A stretch of DNA of 64,000 nucleotides from Sugiyamaella lignohabitans (GCF_001640025.1 NC_031672.1:3410001-3474000), one strand, 5' to 3'; positions 44,480 to 55,480 are shown, numbered from the stretch's first letter. The notes: generated from the sequence alone by a model not told the origin. A program made the numbers and translations.

Positions 44480-46588
44480 ATGACTTCTGAAATAAATAAA
44501 TTTGCTTTCTTGAAGCTCAATGGCATTGTCATAAACAAAGAGAATGAAACTAATGCTAAACGTTTGGAGCAGGATACCATCAATGTGATGGTCCTGTCGT
44601 TCTGTCATGAACTATTGAACTATGGTTATGTCGTTACTAATGAACTTTATGATACACTGTCTAGAATAGACCAGTCGTCTTCGCTGTTCACCGAGGTGTT
44701 GGAGATAGCTGCCGCTTCGGTAGGGGCAAATGTAAGGCACGAGCCCTTTTATCCAAACTTCCCTCTCCAGGTGATGAATGCTTCTGAGGCAGAGCTGTGC
44801 CTGAATAGCTTTTTACACTATTGGTCTAACGGGCAACTACTTCCCTTCTATCGGAAGATGCCTAGAATCAAATTACGGAAGGCCTATCCAGTGACGACTA
44901 TCGCGTTAATACCGATTGAGAAGATCAAAGACCGATTCTTCTCGATATTGGCGTCGAAATCCAGTATCCCTGATTCTTTACTGGCATTTGTTGATGAGGG
45001 TATCGCTCTAGGCTGGGCAAACGAGTACGAGGGGGTCATCCCTTTCAAGCTCACCCTTTGTCGAGTCGCTGTCGCCGTGGTAAGAAAGCAGAATATGCCT
45101 ATTAATCATCTGGTGACGACGAGTACTGATGTATTACGAATCATGGCTAGTTTATCTGATGGCGACATTGAACTAATAAAGAAGATAAAGTTCAAATCAT
45201 TTCCAAGGAAGACACGCCGTATTCTTGTGAGTGCTCTTGAAAAGGTTATATCGACTTCAGATATCAAAAGGTACCCCGATCTGTGGAAGAGGGCATTTCA
45301 TAGTCTTCATATCGGCGAATATGGAGGCCGAGCCGCGTCAATTGCATCCAAATTTCGTAATACAAACAACGTCCATACTCCAGAGACAGCAATAGCCGAA
45401 GCTTTGAAGGGAGGTGTCATTCATACCGCAGTTGAGGGACTGGTTCGCCAGCCGTCAGTGTTCGGTCGTACACTCGACAAACTGCTTCGAGACTGCCAAA
45501 ATGAATCTGATTTTGATTACGTTCTAGGTGCATTTTCCAGAGTGGTTTCGTCAGTCGAGACAAAAGTGTTGATTCAATTGTTAGGTCATTTCCAAGGTCG
45601 CCTGGATGACAGTGTCACCACCAGACTTGTATTTACAAAGGGAAGCAAACCAAAAATTCTCGAGGCCCCTAAGTTACCGGCCATAAACCATATTTATGCC
45701 ACCAAATTGCTCCAATTAATTACATCAGCATTGGAATCTTCATTCAAGGAGAGAGCACTTCTAGCTTGTTACGAGGTATATATCTCGCGTGATGTTCACA
45801 ATGTGGTAGTACCGTTACAGTTAGCATCAGCGAATAACAACAAGCGAACAGTTGCACGGGGATCTCGTATCACTCTGGAGGATGATGACAAGCCAATTCT
45901 ACGACTTTTCATACACTGGATTGGGTACGATATCGATTTGAGTGCTGTACTCCTGTCAGGCGACTTGAAAAGAGAGAAAGTTATCAATTTCAGCAATCTT
46001 AGGGCCGGCGATTTTGCAGTACATTCTGGTGATATTACGAGAGCCCCGGGTCCTGAAGGCGCCAGTGAGTTCATCGACATCGACATGGAAAAAGCCATGA
46101 ACGCAGGATTCAGGTATGTTGTGCTCGATGTCCGAGTGTATACAAGTCTGGGAGGCCTGGTTTTCTCAAGTCTTGAGCAGTGCTTTGCGGGATTCATGCT
46201 AAGAGAATCTTTAGAGGCCGGCGAAATTTTCGAGCCAACCACGGTGCGAGCCAAATTCGACCTGACCTCCGACACAAGAGCCGTAAATCCATGCCTTTTC
46301 GATATGGAGACCAAAGAAGTTGTATGGATGGATGTGACCACACTCCATGTATCTGATCATGGCAACTCTGTTAGCCACAACGTTCAAGCGGTTTCTAAAG
46401 TCGTCCAGTCGTGTCTTGAGATGTATAAAACCAAAGTCACCATCCCGCAACTGATAAAACTACACGCGGACGCATCCAACGCCGTAATCACCACCAACAG
46501 ACTACACGCCAACTTCACAGTGGGATTTGGTCCCGAATTCGACCTCGATGTGAACGACTTCGCCGACATCAACTCCCGGTGGGTCTAG
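44480..46588 (+). CDS. TerD-domain protein resembling a bacterial family; candidate horizontal transfer
   Basis: 702 residues, no intron. The C-terminal part, about 440-645, looks like a TerD-type domain: RTVARGSRITLEDDDKPILR, LFIHWIGYDIDLSAVLLSGD, FSNLRAGDFAVHSGDITRAP, GASEFIDIDMEKA, FRYVVLDVRVYTSLGG, FEPTTVRAKFDLTSDTR and KEVVWMDV. The N-terminal part is helical and recalls bacterial proteins that precede this domain: EPFYPNFPLQV near 88-98, FKSFPRKTRRILVSALEKV near 240, FHSLHIGEYGGRA near 273, and LVRQPSVFGRTLDKLLRD near 322. From memory this combination occurs in actinobacterial and myxobacterial proteins (family name MXAN_6230/SCO0854, unchecked). Bacterial TerD proteins bind calcium and belong to tellurite/stress-response clusters. 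Function here is unknown. Confidence 0.72.
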   Translation: MTSEINKFAFLKLNGIVINKENETNAKRLEQDTINVMVLSFCHELLNYGYVVTNELYDTLSRIDQSSSLFTEVLEIAAASVGANVRHEPFYPNFPLQVMNASEAELCLNSFLHYWSNGQLLPFYRKMPRIKLRKAYPVTTIALIPIEKIKDRFFSILASKSSIPDSLLAFVDEGIALGWANEYEGVIPFKLTLCRVAVAVVRKQNMPINHLVTTSTDVLRIMASLSDGDIELIKKIKFKSFPRKTRRILVSALEKVISTSDIKRYPDLWKRAFHSLHIGEYGGRAASIASKFRNTNNVHTPETAIAEALKGGVIHTAVEGLVRQPSVFGRTLDKLLRDCQNESDFDYVLGAFSRVVSSVETKVLIQLLGHFQGRLDDSVTTRLVFTKGSKPKILEAPKLPAINHIYATKLLQLITSALESSFKERALLACYEVYISRDVHNVVVPLQLASANNNKRTVARGSRITLEDDDKPILRLFIHWIGYDIDLSAVLLSGDLKREKVINFSNLRAGDFAVHSGDITRAPGPEGASEFIDIDMEKAMNAGFRYVVLDVRVYTSLGGLVFSSLEQCFAGFMLRESLEAGEIFEPTTVRAKFDLTSDTRAVNPCLFDMETKEVVWMDVTTLHVSDHGNSVSHNVQAVSKVVQSCLEMYKTKVTIPQLIKLHADASNAVITTNRLHANFTVGFGPEFDLDVNDFADINSRWV

Positions 46589-46650
46589 CCCTAACTATCG
46601 CATATGCTATTTATTTAACGAAACGCATCTCCTGTCTATGACCAGCTGCA

Positions 46651-46766
46651 TCCCAGATCCCGCTGCACGTCTCGCTACGCTCGAGTCGTTCCGTCGACGG
46701 TCCCAGCAATCTCCTGCGAAGCAGGAGCCACGGGGGTCTGGGGCAGAGCCCCAGCCGCCGGAGGCA
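46651..46766. repeat. GC palindromic repeat, left-truncated copy (copy 14)
   Basis: It starts inside the left arm at CCCAGATCCCGCTGC, followed by the CTCGCTACGCTCGAG module, spacer, CTCCTGC-GAA-GCAGGAG and an intact right arm. The outer TGCCTCC and left hairpin are gone. Confidence 0.9.
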
Positions 46767-46781
46767 CACAGACCACTCCCA

Positions 46782-46919
46782 TGTCTCCGGCTGCTGGGCC
46801 CTGCCCCAGACCCCACTGTTCCTCTCGCTTCGCTCGAGTCGTTTCATCGAAGGATCCCAGCACTCTTCTGCGAAGCAGGAGCCACGGGGTCTGGGGCAGC
46901 GCCCCAGCCGCCGGAGGCA
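46782..46919. repeat. GC palindromic repeat, full copy (copy 15)
   Basis: The left arm is slightly mutated (TGTCTCCGGCTGCTGGGCCC). Then come CTCTCGCTTCGCTCGAG, spacer, CTGCGAAGCAGGAG and a right arm with loop variant GGGGC-AGC-GCCCC. It has the same orientation as copy 14, 15 bp away. Confidence 0.9.
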
Positions 46920-46974
46920 GCACGGGCCAGACACAGGTCGTTTCCAGAGTGTACATTACAATATAGATGACTAT

Positions 46975-48468
46975 TTACTTGGCAACACCGAACTGTTGGG
47001 CGATATGGGCACCGAAGAGCTCGAGGGCCTTTTCTAGTTTATCAGCAGGGACCGATGCGAATGTGCCTCTGAAATAAATAGCGTTCTTTTCGTCGACGGT
47101 TTCGGCGAGTTCTTTTTGAGGGGGGTTGGTCTTGTCGTTGACGAGGAACCAGTGGCCGGGGACCAGCTGGACGCCGAATTTCAATCCCTCTTCGTAGAGG
47201 TAGTTCTCGATAGCAACGGCATCGTTGTTGAACTCGGCATACTTAGGGTGCTTGCGGGCATCGAGCTTGATCCAGAAGAACATACCGGCATCGGGGGCAA
47301 TGAAATCAATCACCTCCTTGGGAACATACTTCTCAATGGCATCTACAGCCACATCACGCTTGTGCGAGTAGGCCTTACGAAGACCAATGAGCCAGTCAAG
47401 GTATCCCTCTTGGCCCCATCTTTGCAAGAGACCATTGACAATGGCTTGTGAGAAACCACTGGCAACTTGAATCGACACCTCGTGCAAACGCAGGTATCTC
47501 TCGACAAATGCCTCTTGAGCGACAATCCATCCAATACGGGTACCAGGGGCAATGACCTTGGAAAACGAGTCAAGACGGATAACTCTTCCGTCAGTATCGA
47601 CTTCAAGGTAAGAAGACACCAGGGTCTTCAGGAAGTCTTCATGCGAAATGTGTTCATAATCCTTCTTACGTTGCTCGGGATCCTTGGTGTATTCGGGCAT
47701 TTGCAAAAAGTAGTAAGGTTCATCCTCAACAATAAGGAAATCGTGCTTTTGAGCAATCTTGTAAATAGCCTCACGACGTTCACGAGAAAGAGTGCTACCA
47801 GTGGGGTTTTGACCAGTAGGGATCGTGTAAAGAAGCTTGGGCTTAGGGCCAACCCACTCGTCCAATTGCTTGTCTAATTGAACGGGGTCAATACCATTGA
47901 GATCCATCTTGACAGGGACAATATTAACACCCAAACCGTGAACACACTCGGCAGCAGACGAGAAAGTGAACTGTTCAGCGAGAATAGTATCACCACGGTT
48001 GGTGAAAGTACGTAAAGTAGAGTCCCAACCTTGGGTATTACCAACAGTCAGAATGACCTGCCAGTTCTTGTAGGCAACGTCATGAACAATCTCAGTGTGC
48101 TTGGTGATGAAATCCAACAACTGAGGTGCTCCGTTGGAGTGTCCATATTGCAAAGCAGTATTCAAGAAGATGTCATCGTACTTTCCAGTAACAGCCTTGG
48201 TGACATGGACATTAGTAGTCTCCTCGGCGCTGGTAGGAGCAGCATCATTTCCTTTAGCAAAAGGAGGAGCAGGTGATTCGATAGAAAGGTTGTCAAATGG
48301 GAACATGGTTGGCACTGGCAAACCACCACCGAGAGAAATAATCTTGGGATCATGGAAATGCTTGAATGCCTCCTTCAAAGCCGAAGGGTTTCTGCCCTTG
48401 GCCTCCTCAGAAAAGTGGTGTCTAAGATCTTGAGCCAAAGGCTTGGAAGAAGCGTCTGTAGCAGTCAT
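46975..48468 (-). CDS. ARO8: Aromatic amino acid aminotransferase I (Aro8 type)
   Basis: PLP-dependent class I aminotransferase of 497 residues (yeast Aro8: 500). It acts in phenylalanine and tyrosine synthesis or breakdown and, in yeasts, can use 2-aminoadipate in the lysine pathway. Motifs: KIISLGGGLPVPTMFPF near residue 42, LQYGHSNGAPQL near 106, TVGNTQGWDS near 141 (phosphate-binding turn), YTIPTGQNPTGSTLS near 214, VEDEPYYFLQM near 247 (PLP-contacting Asp and Tyr), and DSFSKVIAPGTRIGW near 300 with the Schiff-base lysine at about 304. A region around residues 70-90 is low-complexity. No mitochondrial presequence is evident, so it is probably cytosolic. The 3' end faces that of the TerD gene. 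Confidence 0.93.
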   Translation of the reverse strand: MTATDASSKPLAQDLRHHFSEEAKGRNPSALKEAFKHFHDPKIISLGGGLPVPTMFPFDNLSIESPAPPFAKGNDAAPTSAEETTNVHVTKAVTGKYDDIFLNTALQYGHSNGAPQLLDFITKHTEIVHDVAYKNWQVILTVGNTQGWDSTLRTFTNRGDTILAEQFTFSSAAECVHGLGVNIVPVKMDLNGIDPVQLDKQLDEWVGPKPKLLYTIPTGQNPTGSTLSRERREAIYKIAQKHDFLIVEDEPYYFLQMPEYTKDPEQRKKDYEHISHEDFLKTLVSSYLEVDTDGRVIRLDSFSKVIAPGTRIGWIVAQEAFVERYLRLHEVSIQVASGFSQAIVNGLLQRWGQEGYLDWLIGLRKAYSHKRDVAVDAIEKYVPKEVIDFIAPDAGMFFWIKLDARKHPKYAEFNNDAVAIENYLYEEGLKFGVQLVPGHWFLVNDKTNPPQKELAETVDEKNAIYFRGTFASVPADKLEKALELFGAHIAQQFGVAK

Positions 48469-50750
48469 TTTTTAAAAACTTCAAAAAATTTTCAGAATTT
48501 TTCAGTACTTTTGGATTTAGTTCTTGTACAAGACGAGGTTTTCGGTTTTTTTTTTCAGTTGATTCGACTAATTTGGATTATATTTATTAGATCCAATAAG
48601 GTGTCGTTGTTTCTGATGCCAACAGTTTTAATCTGATCCAAAAAAGAAAACAATCCGACTTAGACTCTCTTCACCACTGTTATATAGCTTATGGCCTATA
48701 CCAGATTTATTTATCTAAAGGTTGTTAGTCAGAAATATTAATCGTGCATAGAACGGCTACATCTGCCGTCGAGATGGTGCTTCCGATGGCTAAGATAGCG
48801 CCATATTCCGACATCGGCACCCGAAAGTGAATGAGTAATGTTTTATGACTTTATCCGGGCCCTAGCCCTGGAAAACGGTCTTACGGCTTATCACCACATC
48901 AATCACCGCGTCCGATAGCGTTTGGGGTTGGCTGGGTAGCTGGGTCGATATTTGGTCTGATTGTTGGTCTGATAGTTGGCTGATAATTGACTGGCTAGTT
49001 TGCTGGATACTTCACTGGTTTGAAAAGGAAGTCAATAATTACAGTAGCAGATCATCACAGTAGAAACCGAGATTTCTTGAGAGTGATTTGATAGAGAGAT
49101 TTGATCTTTTCTGGTCGTCGGTCGTCTGAATCAAAGATGCGGAATGCCCGATCCAATCCGCTAATGCCCAACACTACCATCCCCATTTCGAACTGTAATT
49201 GCCAGAACCGACAAAACGACCCCGTCTTTTGCCAAGCCGATATTCAGTGACATAGGAACATGAATATTCTACAGGAATAAATATCACACATCACATGAAT
49301 ACTATCAACAGCATGGATAGCACGAATCACACAAATCACCCGGTACTTACTGTATATTAAACAATATCAACACTAAAGTCACTTATCACTAGTCACTATT
49401 TGTAGTAGTAATAGTAGTAGTATCTACAGTAGAGATATTATCAGGTCAAGGCGGAAATTGACGGCACTTTATAGTTGATAGGATGCAATGCATTGATGAA
49501 CTCCCAACCCCGACAACAGTAATACAGTCGATCCAGACAACATCAGTAACTGTATCTCGTAGCATCGTTCGCTCTCAGTATCTCTACACTGATGGAAATT
49601 CCGTGCGGGGTCAGCAAAACGACGAGGGTCGAGCCACGAGCCCACCAAATTAGACTTTCGTGCTCTCCGAACATACTCCCTTGTACCTGCAGTTATCCTA
49701 CTTCATCCTACTAACAACCAACTGAGCAATGAATACCTGAGCCAGCTGACTTCTCGTCTCTCAAAGCAGATCTCAATATAACCTGAGAAGCAAATACACT
49801 GAAGAACTAAACTGGCCAAAGTAACAACTCACTGGTGGTTGGTATCTTTTAACGATAACCCTGTAATATTGGCAAACTCGGTAGTCCAGTCAACCCCCAG
49901 CTGCTCAGCAGTGACTCAGTTCTCGTTCAGCTCTTATCAGTTATCAGCCCTCACATACTACCCCTCTCCCCCTGAGTACCTATCGATAGATAAGAGACTC
50001 GCAATCTGCTTTCTCCCGCTAGAAAAATATGCCCTGAGTCAGACATCTCAGCGTATTTGTTCGGTTATCAGCGGCCGTATCACACAAAAACTGGCCCGGG
50101 TTAGGTGACTTGGCACGACAAAACCACCTTCCCCTGCCTGTCAGCTAAAGGTAACCCACAGCGCCGCCTTCATCCAGCGGAGCTCCACGCGAATACACCT
50201 CCGGCTGCAACTCCGTTTCAGCTCTGACACCCCTAATCTCCCCCGGTCCCATATCCTTCTCAGAATCCAAATCCAACTGACCCAGTTCCAGCCAGTCTAA
50301 ATCCTTCTCTGTCCAACCCGGTCCATCCTGGACCCGTGCCGGCCCAACATCCTAACCGTACTCTCTCCTCCAAAACCCCAGCTTGTGCCATTCGCGACAA
50401 CCCTCCTCTACCCCAAGCACGACTCATCCGATCACTGTCGGGCGGTCCGACGCGTAATTTCAGCAGCTCGATCGCCGTCAAACGCGCTTGTCAGGGTCTA
50501 ACACGATTCCGCCAACCTGCCTCCGGCGGCTGGGGCTCCGCCCCAGACCTTGGTTGTGCTCGCTTCGCGAGCATTCCGTGGAGAACAGTCTGTAGGGACC
50601 CCATCGCCGCTCGCGAAGCGAGCACAACCAGGGTCTGGGGCGGAGCCCCAGCCGCCGGAGGCAGGACCCGAAAGAAGAGCATGTCAGTGTTTAAATAGTA
50701 ATAAATAAGAGGGTCGGTTGTTCGTTATCTTCGTTAGAAATCGTAATAAA
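48469..50750. other. 2.3-kb region between ARO8 and CDH1 without a gene
   Basis: It holds the ARO8 upstream region (TATATAA on the minus strand near 48682), a degenerate TGGTCTGAT/TGGCTGAT tandem stretch at about 48925-49020, a TAG/TAGTAA run near 49405 and one full GC repeat at 50518-50663. A frame at 49839-50108 has no recognisable protein. Confidence 0.55.
50518..50663. repeat. GC palindromic repeat, full symmetric copy (copy 16)
   Basis: Both arms carry the TGCTCGC-TTC-GCGAGCA module (inverted on the right), so this copy is a near-perfect long inverted repeat about a spacer of roughly 35 nt. In most other full copies the two halves carry different modules. Confidence 0.94.
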
Positions 50751-52683
50751 TTATCGCAGTTGCTGGAACACATCTAGCAGCGACGAGTTCAGGCGTGTGT
50801 TGGCCCTGTTGTCGTCGAAGATGTTCCAGAACCGCAGTGTCTCGTCGCCAGCACCGGTCACGATAGTTTTGCCGTCGGGACTCAGTGCCAGGTACAGAAC
50901 TCGGTAGGTATGGCCCGTCAGTGCAGCGACCTGTTGCATCGACGGGTATTTCCAGATCATGATTTGGTTTTGCGAGAATCCGTGTGTTGACACAATCTCG
51001 TTCGAGTTCTTACTCCATGCCAGGTTACACACTTGACTGCCTGTATCTATCTCGTTCAGTAATGATCCAGTCTGGGTATTCCAGAACCGGATTTTTCTAT
51101 CGGCAGTACCTCCTCCACTGGCTAGTAATCCTCGTTGGTGCGGACTCCAGGAAATCGCTTTAATTGCTGCTTCATGTGCTTGGAATTTATGTAGTGGTTC
51201 AGTGTTCAATCCGTCCCATACCATCAGCTTATTATCGTTTCCTCCACTAGCAAGTAGGTTTTCCTCGACATTCCACCTTAATCCACACACTTCTTGTCGA
51301 TGTCCACTGAGTCTTGTCACATAATGGTCTGCTACCCTCACATCGCGGTGCAGAATCGTTCTATCTTGGCTTCCTGATGTCAGAATATGTTCATTCCACG
51401 ACAATGCACTAGCTCTCGCTAGATGGCCCGTCATTTTACGAATCCGTTTACAATTCTGAGTATCCCAGATCTGTACTGCGCCCGAACTCGTGCCCACTGC
51501 CAGGTGCGGTCCATGGGTTATCCATGATAACGAGGTGATTCGCTCGTCGTTCAGTGTACACAGACTATCGACCTGTCCACTTTGTGCATTCCACAGATAA
51601 ACAGAGCTTCCTAGACCGACTCCAAGCACATTTGTAGACCCCCAGTCGACCAAATTCAGGTAGAAATCGTCTGCCAAATCCGGCGCATCCAGTACTTTAT
51701 ACGGCACTTTGGACACTGGACGAGGTTGTTTTCTCGGCGATAACAGCAGTCTCTGCGAATCCATTCGCACTGGCGAAACCGAATAGATCTCATGCGAGCT
51801 ATTGGCTGTAAGGTTTCTTCGAGAAGGAGATGACGATGGCGAAGTATGATCTGATGCCAGACCACCAAACAGTCTATCCACGGGTCTATGAACCCCTCCT
51901 GTGGTCTGAACCCCTCCACCTGCCCGACTGCCCCTAGACGGCGATTTATAGTGAAACATATTCTTATTTGGAGTCGCTGGTTCGGATCTGGACGATGCTT
52001 GTGGCGGCGACGTCGTCTTACCACCTCCTAACATCGACTCATCTCCACCACCCATCCCCGACGCGCTTCCAGAACCCACCGTCGACGGCACCGCCGACGG
52101 CACATCATTACCAAACAGCTCCGCTTTGAGCAACGTCGAAAATGTGCGATTGGCCTCTTCCACTACACATTTCTGTTAGTCCAGTTGAATCTCGGTGGTG
52201 AGGACATCCCTCCGGCGGCTGGGGCTGCGCCCCAGACCCCGCTGCTCCTCTCGCTCCGCTCGAGTCGTTCCGTTGACGGTCCCAGCAAACTCCTGCGAAG
52301 CAGGAGCCACGGGGTCTGGGGCGCAGCCCCAGCCGCCGGAGGCACACGGTCACCCCCAGTATCTGCTTACCTCGCTGGTAGTCGAGCTCGCTGGTGGCCG
52401 GGCGTCGCGTCTTTTTTTCCGATTCGTCTTCGCCTGCCAGGCTGAACGCTGCTTGGAGATTGATCCCGCTACGGTTCGGGATGTACCGGTCTCCGTAGAT
52501 TATTCGTCGTTTTTGTGGTGAGCCTGTTGGTGACGACGATGTTGTGGTGATTGGTCGTCGAGGGAGGTTGATTCCGTCGCTGTCGAGGTGTACTTTGCGA
52601 CCGTTGATTCGCACCGGGGTTGGTGACCCCGGTGTTGGCGGAATGTTCGAGCTCGACAGATCCGTGTCTTCGTCATTGCTCAT
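50751..52683 (-). CDS. CDH1: Cdh1/Hct1 (fizzy-related), activator of the anaphase-promoting complex
   Basis: WD40 co-activator that brings substrates to APC/C in late mitosis and G1. Two exons, 52683-52371 and 52162-50751, give 574 residues (yeast Cdh1: 566). The intron (208 nt) has GTAAGC and GGACTAAC before AG at 52163, joining ELDYQR to VEEANRTFSTLLKAELFG; it contains a complete GC repeat. The C-box is DRYIPNR at about 65-71. The N-terminal region has many SP/TP sites for Cdk control. Then come KVPYKVLDAPDLADDFYLNL, typical of Cdh1 rather than Cdc20, and seven WD repeats. The C-terminus ends QLR, the IR-type tail that docks on Cdc27/Cdc16. Confidence 0.94.
52208..52344. repeat. GC palindromic repeat, full copy inside the CDH1 intron (copy 17)
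   Basis: Left arm with GGGGC-TGC-GCCCC and right arm with GGGGC-GCA-GCCCC; these variant loops are exact complements, so the two arms match each other rather than the family consensus. The inner modules are CTCTCGCTCCGCTCGAG and CTCCTGC-GAA-GCAGGAG. It fills about two thirds of the 208-nt intron. Confidence 0.94.
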
Positions 52684-54021
52684 TGTGAACTAGTCTGGCC
52701 TTCTGGCTCTTGGTGATTTGGGTCCTGATCTGTTCCTGTATGTCTCTCTGTCGATCTTGTTCTCGTGACTCTTGATATGTACTCTCTAATTCGTCGAAAT
52801 ACGATATTTCTTGTTCTTACAACGTTACAATACCTCGATGATTGTTATGATTTGTATAGCTTTCAATGGCCAGCGGTTCAATGGTCTACGAATCAAATCA
52901 ATCAAATTCTAGGGCATCTGCAGTTCTGAATCGAGTACTTTGTGGTTGTTGAGATTGTCGATTCCTGGTAGTTACTGCTATTATTTTTAATTATTTTCTT
53001 GCTCTGTTGTCCAATACTTCTCACAATTGATAATTTATAAGGTTGATTACTGATCCTGGTTCATAAGTTTTCTGTGAACTTCTGCAACGGCCGCGATCGG
53101 TTCATACAAATTCCACCTGATTCGATTTACCAAGCACCGGTGAGGCTCACTCTGTTCTATCCGGCTTGAATAAAAACTTCTCAATTATAATTGGTTTCAA
53201 TTAACAAACCAAATAATTCTCTAGTTCCCTCTAATTCAATTCTATGAGTTGATGCTTAGATGTATATGCCAGTTGGTCTGCCCTGCCTATCTGCTGCCGG
53301 CTGTATGTCGTTCCTATGGTTTCAATTCTGATGGTTGGTTTCAAATCCGTTTATATTTTCAGGTTGGTGAATGCATATGCAAGCGACCGTCTGTATGCCG
53401 GGTAAATCTTTGAGATGAGGCATGGCTCGACAGCGACCCTGCCGATCAGCCAGTGTCTTTCGTTACGAACTATCAACTTATATAAAATGAATAAAAAAAA
53501 AGGGATTGAAAGGAGATATTACCAGCCTGCTGTGTTTAGAGTTGGTAGATAAGGAGGCTGTATGGATAACAGGATTAAGTAGCCACTTTAAGTAGGCGGT
53601 TGTGCAAGCCTTTTCAACTGTTATGGGCAGCATCGGGTAAAGTCTAATTACTCGTAGCTAGCGGGAAATTTAAATATGGATAGTTTCTGTGTGAATTCAA
53701 ACAATTACTAGCTTCAGAACAATGTTCGTAGAAACTGAAACGGAGCTTACCTCAATCAACCTAGTGGCCGATCAAAACGCAGGGGGATATGCATGCACGT
53801 AGAGCGTTATCAGCCATACCCTGCATAAGTTTGTTCATATGCTATATTACAGAATAATATATATTTTGTTCTGCGTTTTCCAAATTTTATTTAAAATTTT
53901 GCACGATAAACACTAGAAGATTTATTTTGAGAGAAATACTAGTAACACAGTTTTGCTATTTTACAGTCCTACAACTTAGCAATCCTCGTGTTCAACCCAA
54001 CGGTCGGATAATCTTTTAGCA
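52684..54021. other. Divergent intergenic region between CDH1 and the septin gene
   Basis: 1.3 kb of AT-rich sequence serving as upstream region for both genes. I see no gene, repeat or RNA gene here. Confidence 0.6.
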
Positions 54022-55480
54022 ATGGATAACATTTCGGCAATAAATTATGATGTACGTGATTGTTGAGTTGTCTTTTAAATGTCAGGGTTTGACAGATGTT
54101 TTTAAAAAAAACTTGTGATCAATATTATATATTTCGAAATGACTTTCTAACATTAAGCGTAGAACCGTGCCTCGCCAGAGGAAATGAGACGACGGAGAAT
54201 CGTCAAAAAGGGTTTTCAGCTGTGTTTGATGGTGGTAGGCCAGAGTGGCACGGGAAAGACTACATTTATAAACACATTGTGTGATGGAGATGTCTTGAAA
54301 ATTCCGTTTTCTCCGCCCACAATGGAAATACGCGCTAGAACTGTTCGTAAGTATTAAACTTGGCGATGCAAAACACAGCAGCTTTGGAAATGTGTTAAAA
54401 CGTATCTATGAACTGCTCGCAAGATGGAAAAAGTTTTTTGAAATCACACAGATTTCAAGACAGAAACACCCAACAACTCGTAATGTCGGAACCATTATTA
54501 CTGTTTTATAAAAGTGTCTCAATAAATGTGATACAGTTCTACTGAGGACTTAAAAATTAGTACTAACAAATATATTCAGCGTTGGGAGACAAAGACGGAA
54601 CTACTATTGGGTTGACAGTAGTCGATACTCCTGGATTTGGTGATAATATTAATAATGAAGATAATTGTGACGCTATCCTTAAATATTTGGAAAGCAAATT
54701 CGACGATATCCTTATTAGCGAACAACGTATCGATCGTAAAAATAGAGCCAAAGATGAGAGAGTACACGTAGCACTTTATTTTATTAGTCCCACAGGTCAT
54801 GGGTAAGTTTACTCCAACCATAAGCCTCTAAATTGAACCACTAACACAGCAGGCTCCGCGAACTTGATATCGATTTAATGAGAAATTTGTCTACAAGAGT
54901 AAATGTGATTCCCGTCATAGCAAAAGCAGATACTCTTACCAAAAAAGAGCTCAAACTTAATAAACAGGCTATCATGAATGATATTAATCATTTTAAGATT
55001 CCTATTTATGACTTTCCGGTTGGAATAAATGATGATGTTGAGACAGTTCAGGAGTGCAGAGCATTACAAGCAATGATTCCGTTTGCTGTTGTGGGCCGTG
55101 AAAAAGTTTTCTTCTGCGAGAATGAACATGAATATGTTCATGGCCGTGAATATCCATGGGGTTTCGTTAGAATTGATGACCCTGACCAGTCTGACTTTGC
55201 CGCTCTGCGATCAGTATTATTTGGCTCTCACCTAACTGAATTCAGAGAACTCACGCACGACAGATTATATGAAAAATATCGTACTGAGAAACTGCAGTTA
55301 GTCGGAACCAGAGGCGCTGTTCCCTCATCCCCTGGAATAGACACAAATATTCTCCTCAACGGAGTGACTGGGTCTACGCATACGCTAGGAGATTTAGTAA
55401 AAGACAGAGAATTAGATGATAATAGTCAACTACAGAGGTTTCAGCGTGATTCTGACGACAAAACCCCCACAATGGTTTAA
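54022..55480 (+). CDS. Septin, divergent Cdc11-like, four exons
   Basis: GTP-binding filament protein of the septin family. Exons 54022-54051, 54163-54346, 54580-54802 and 54853-55480 give 354 residues. Introns have GTACGT, GTAAGT and GTAAGT donors, with CTAAC near each acceptor. Motifs: a polybasic stretch RRRRIVKKG, P-loop GQSGTGKTTFINTL, switch II VVDTPGFGD, ALYFISPTGHG, G4 motif AKAD and the septin-unique element ending in YPWGFVRIDDPDQSDF. The C-terminus is short and has no clear coiled coil, which is unusual for Cdc3, Cdc11 or Cdc12. LRELDIDLM and LTHDRLYEKYRTEKL are closest to Cdc11. Having three introns in a genome with few introns, it may be a sporulation or mating septin (Spr28-like). 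The last acceptor is a CAGCAG tandem. Confidence 0.85.

Larger units (their letters stand above)
46589..46974. other. Convergent spacer between the TerD gene and ARO8
   Basis: 386 bp, about two thirds of it two GC palindromic repeats arranged head to tail (copies 14 and 15). No gene. Confidence 0.7.

Noticed and set aside
50260..50481. 73-codon Gly/Arg-rich minus-strand frame
   Set aside because: Repetitive CCGGTCC-type composition and no conserved motif; considered chance.
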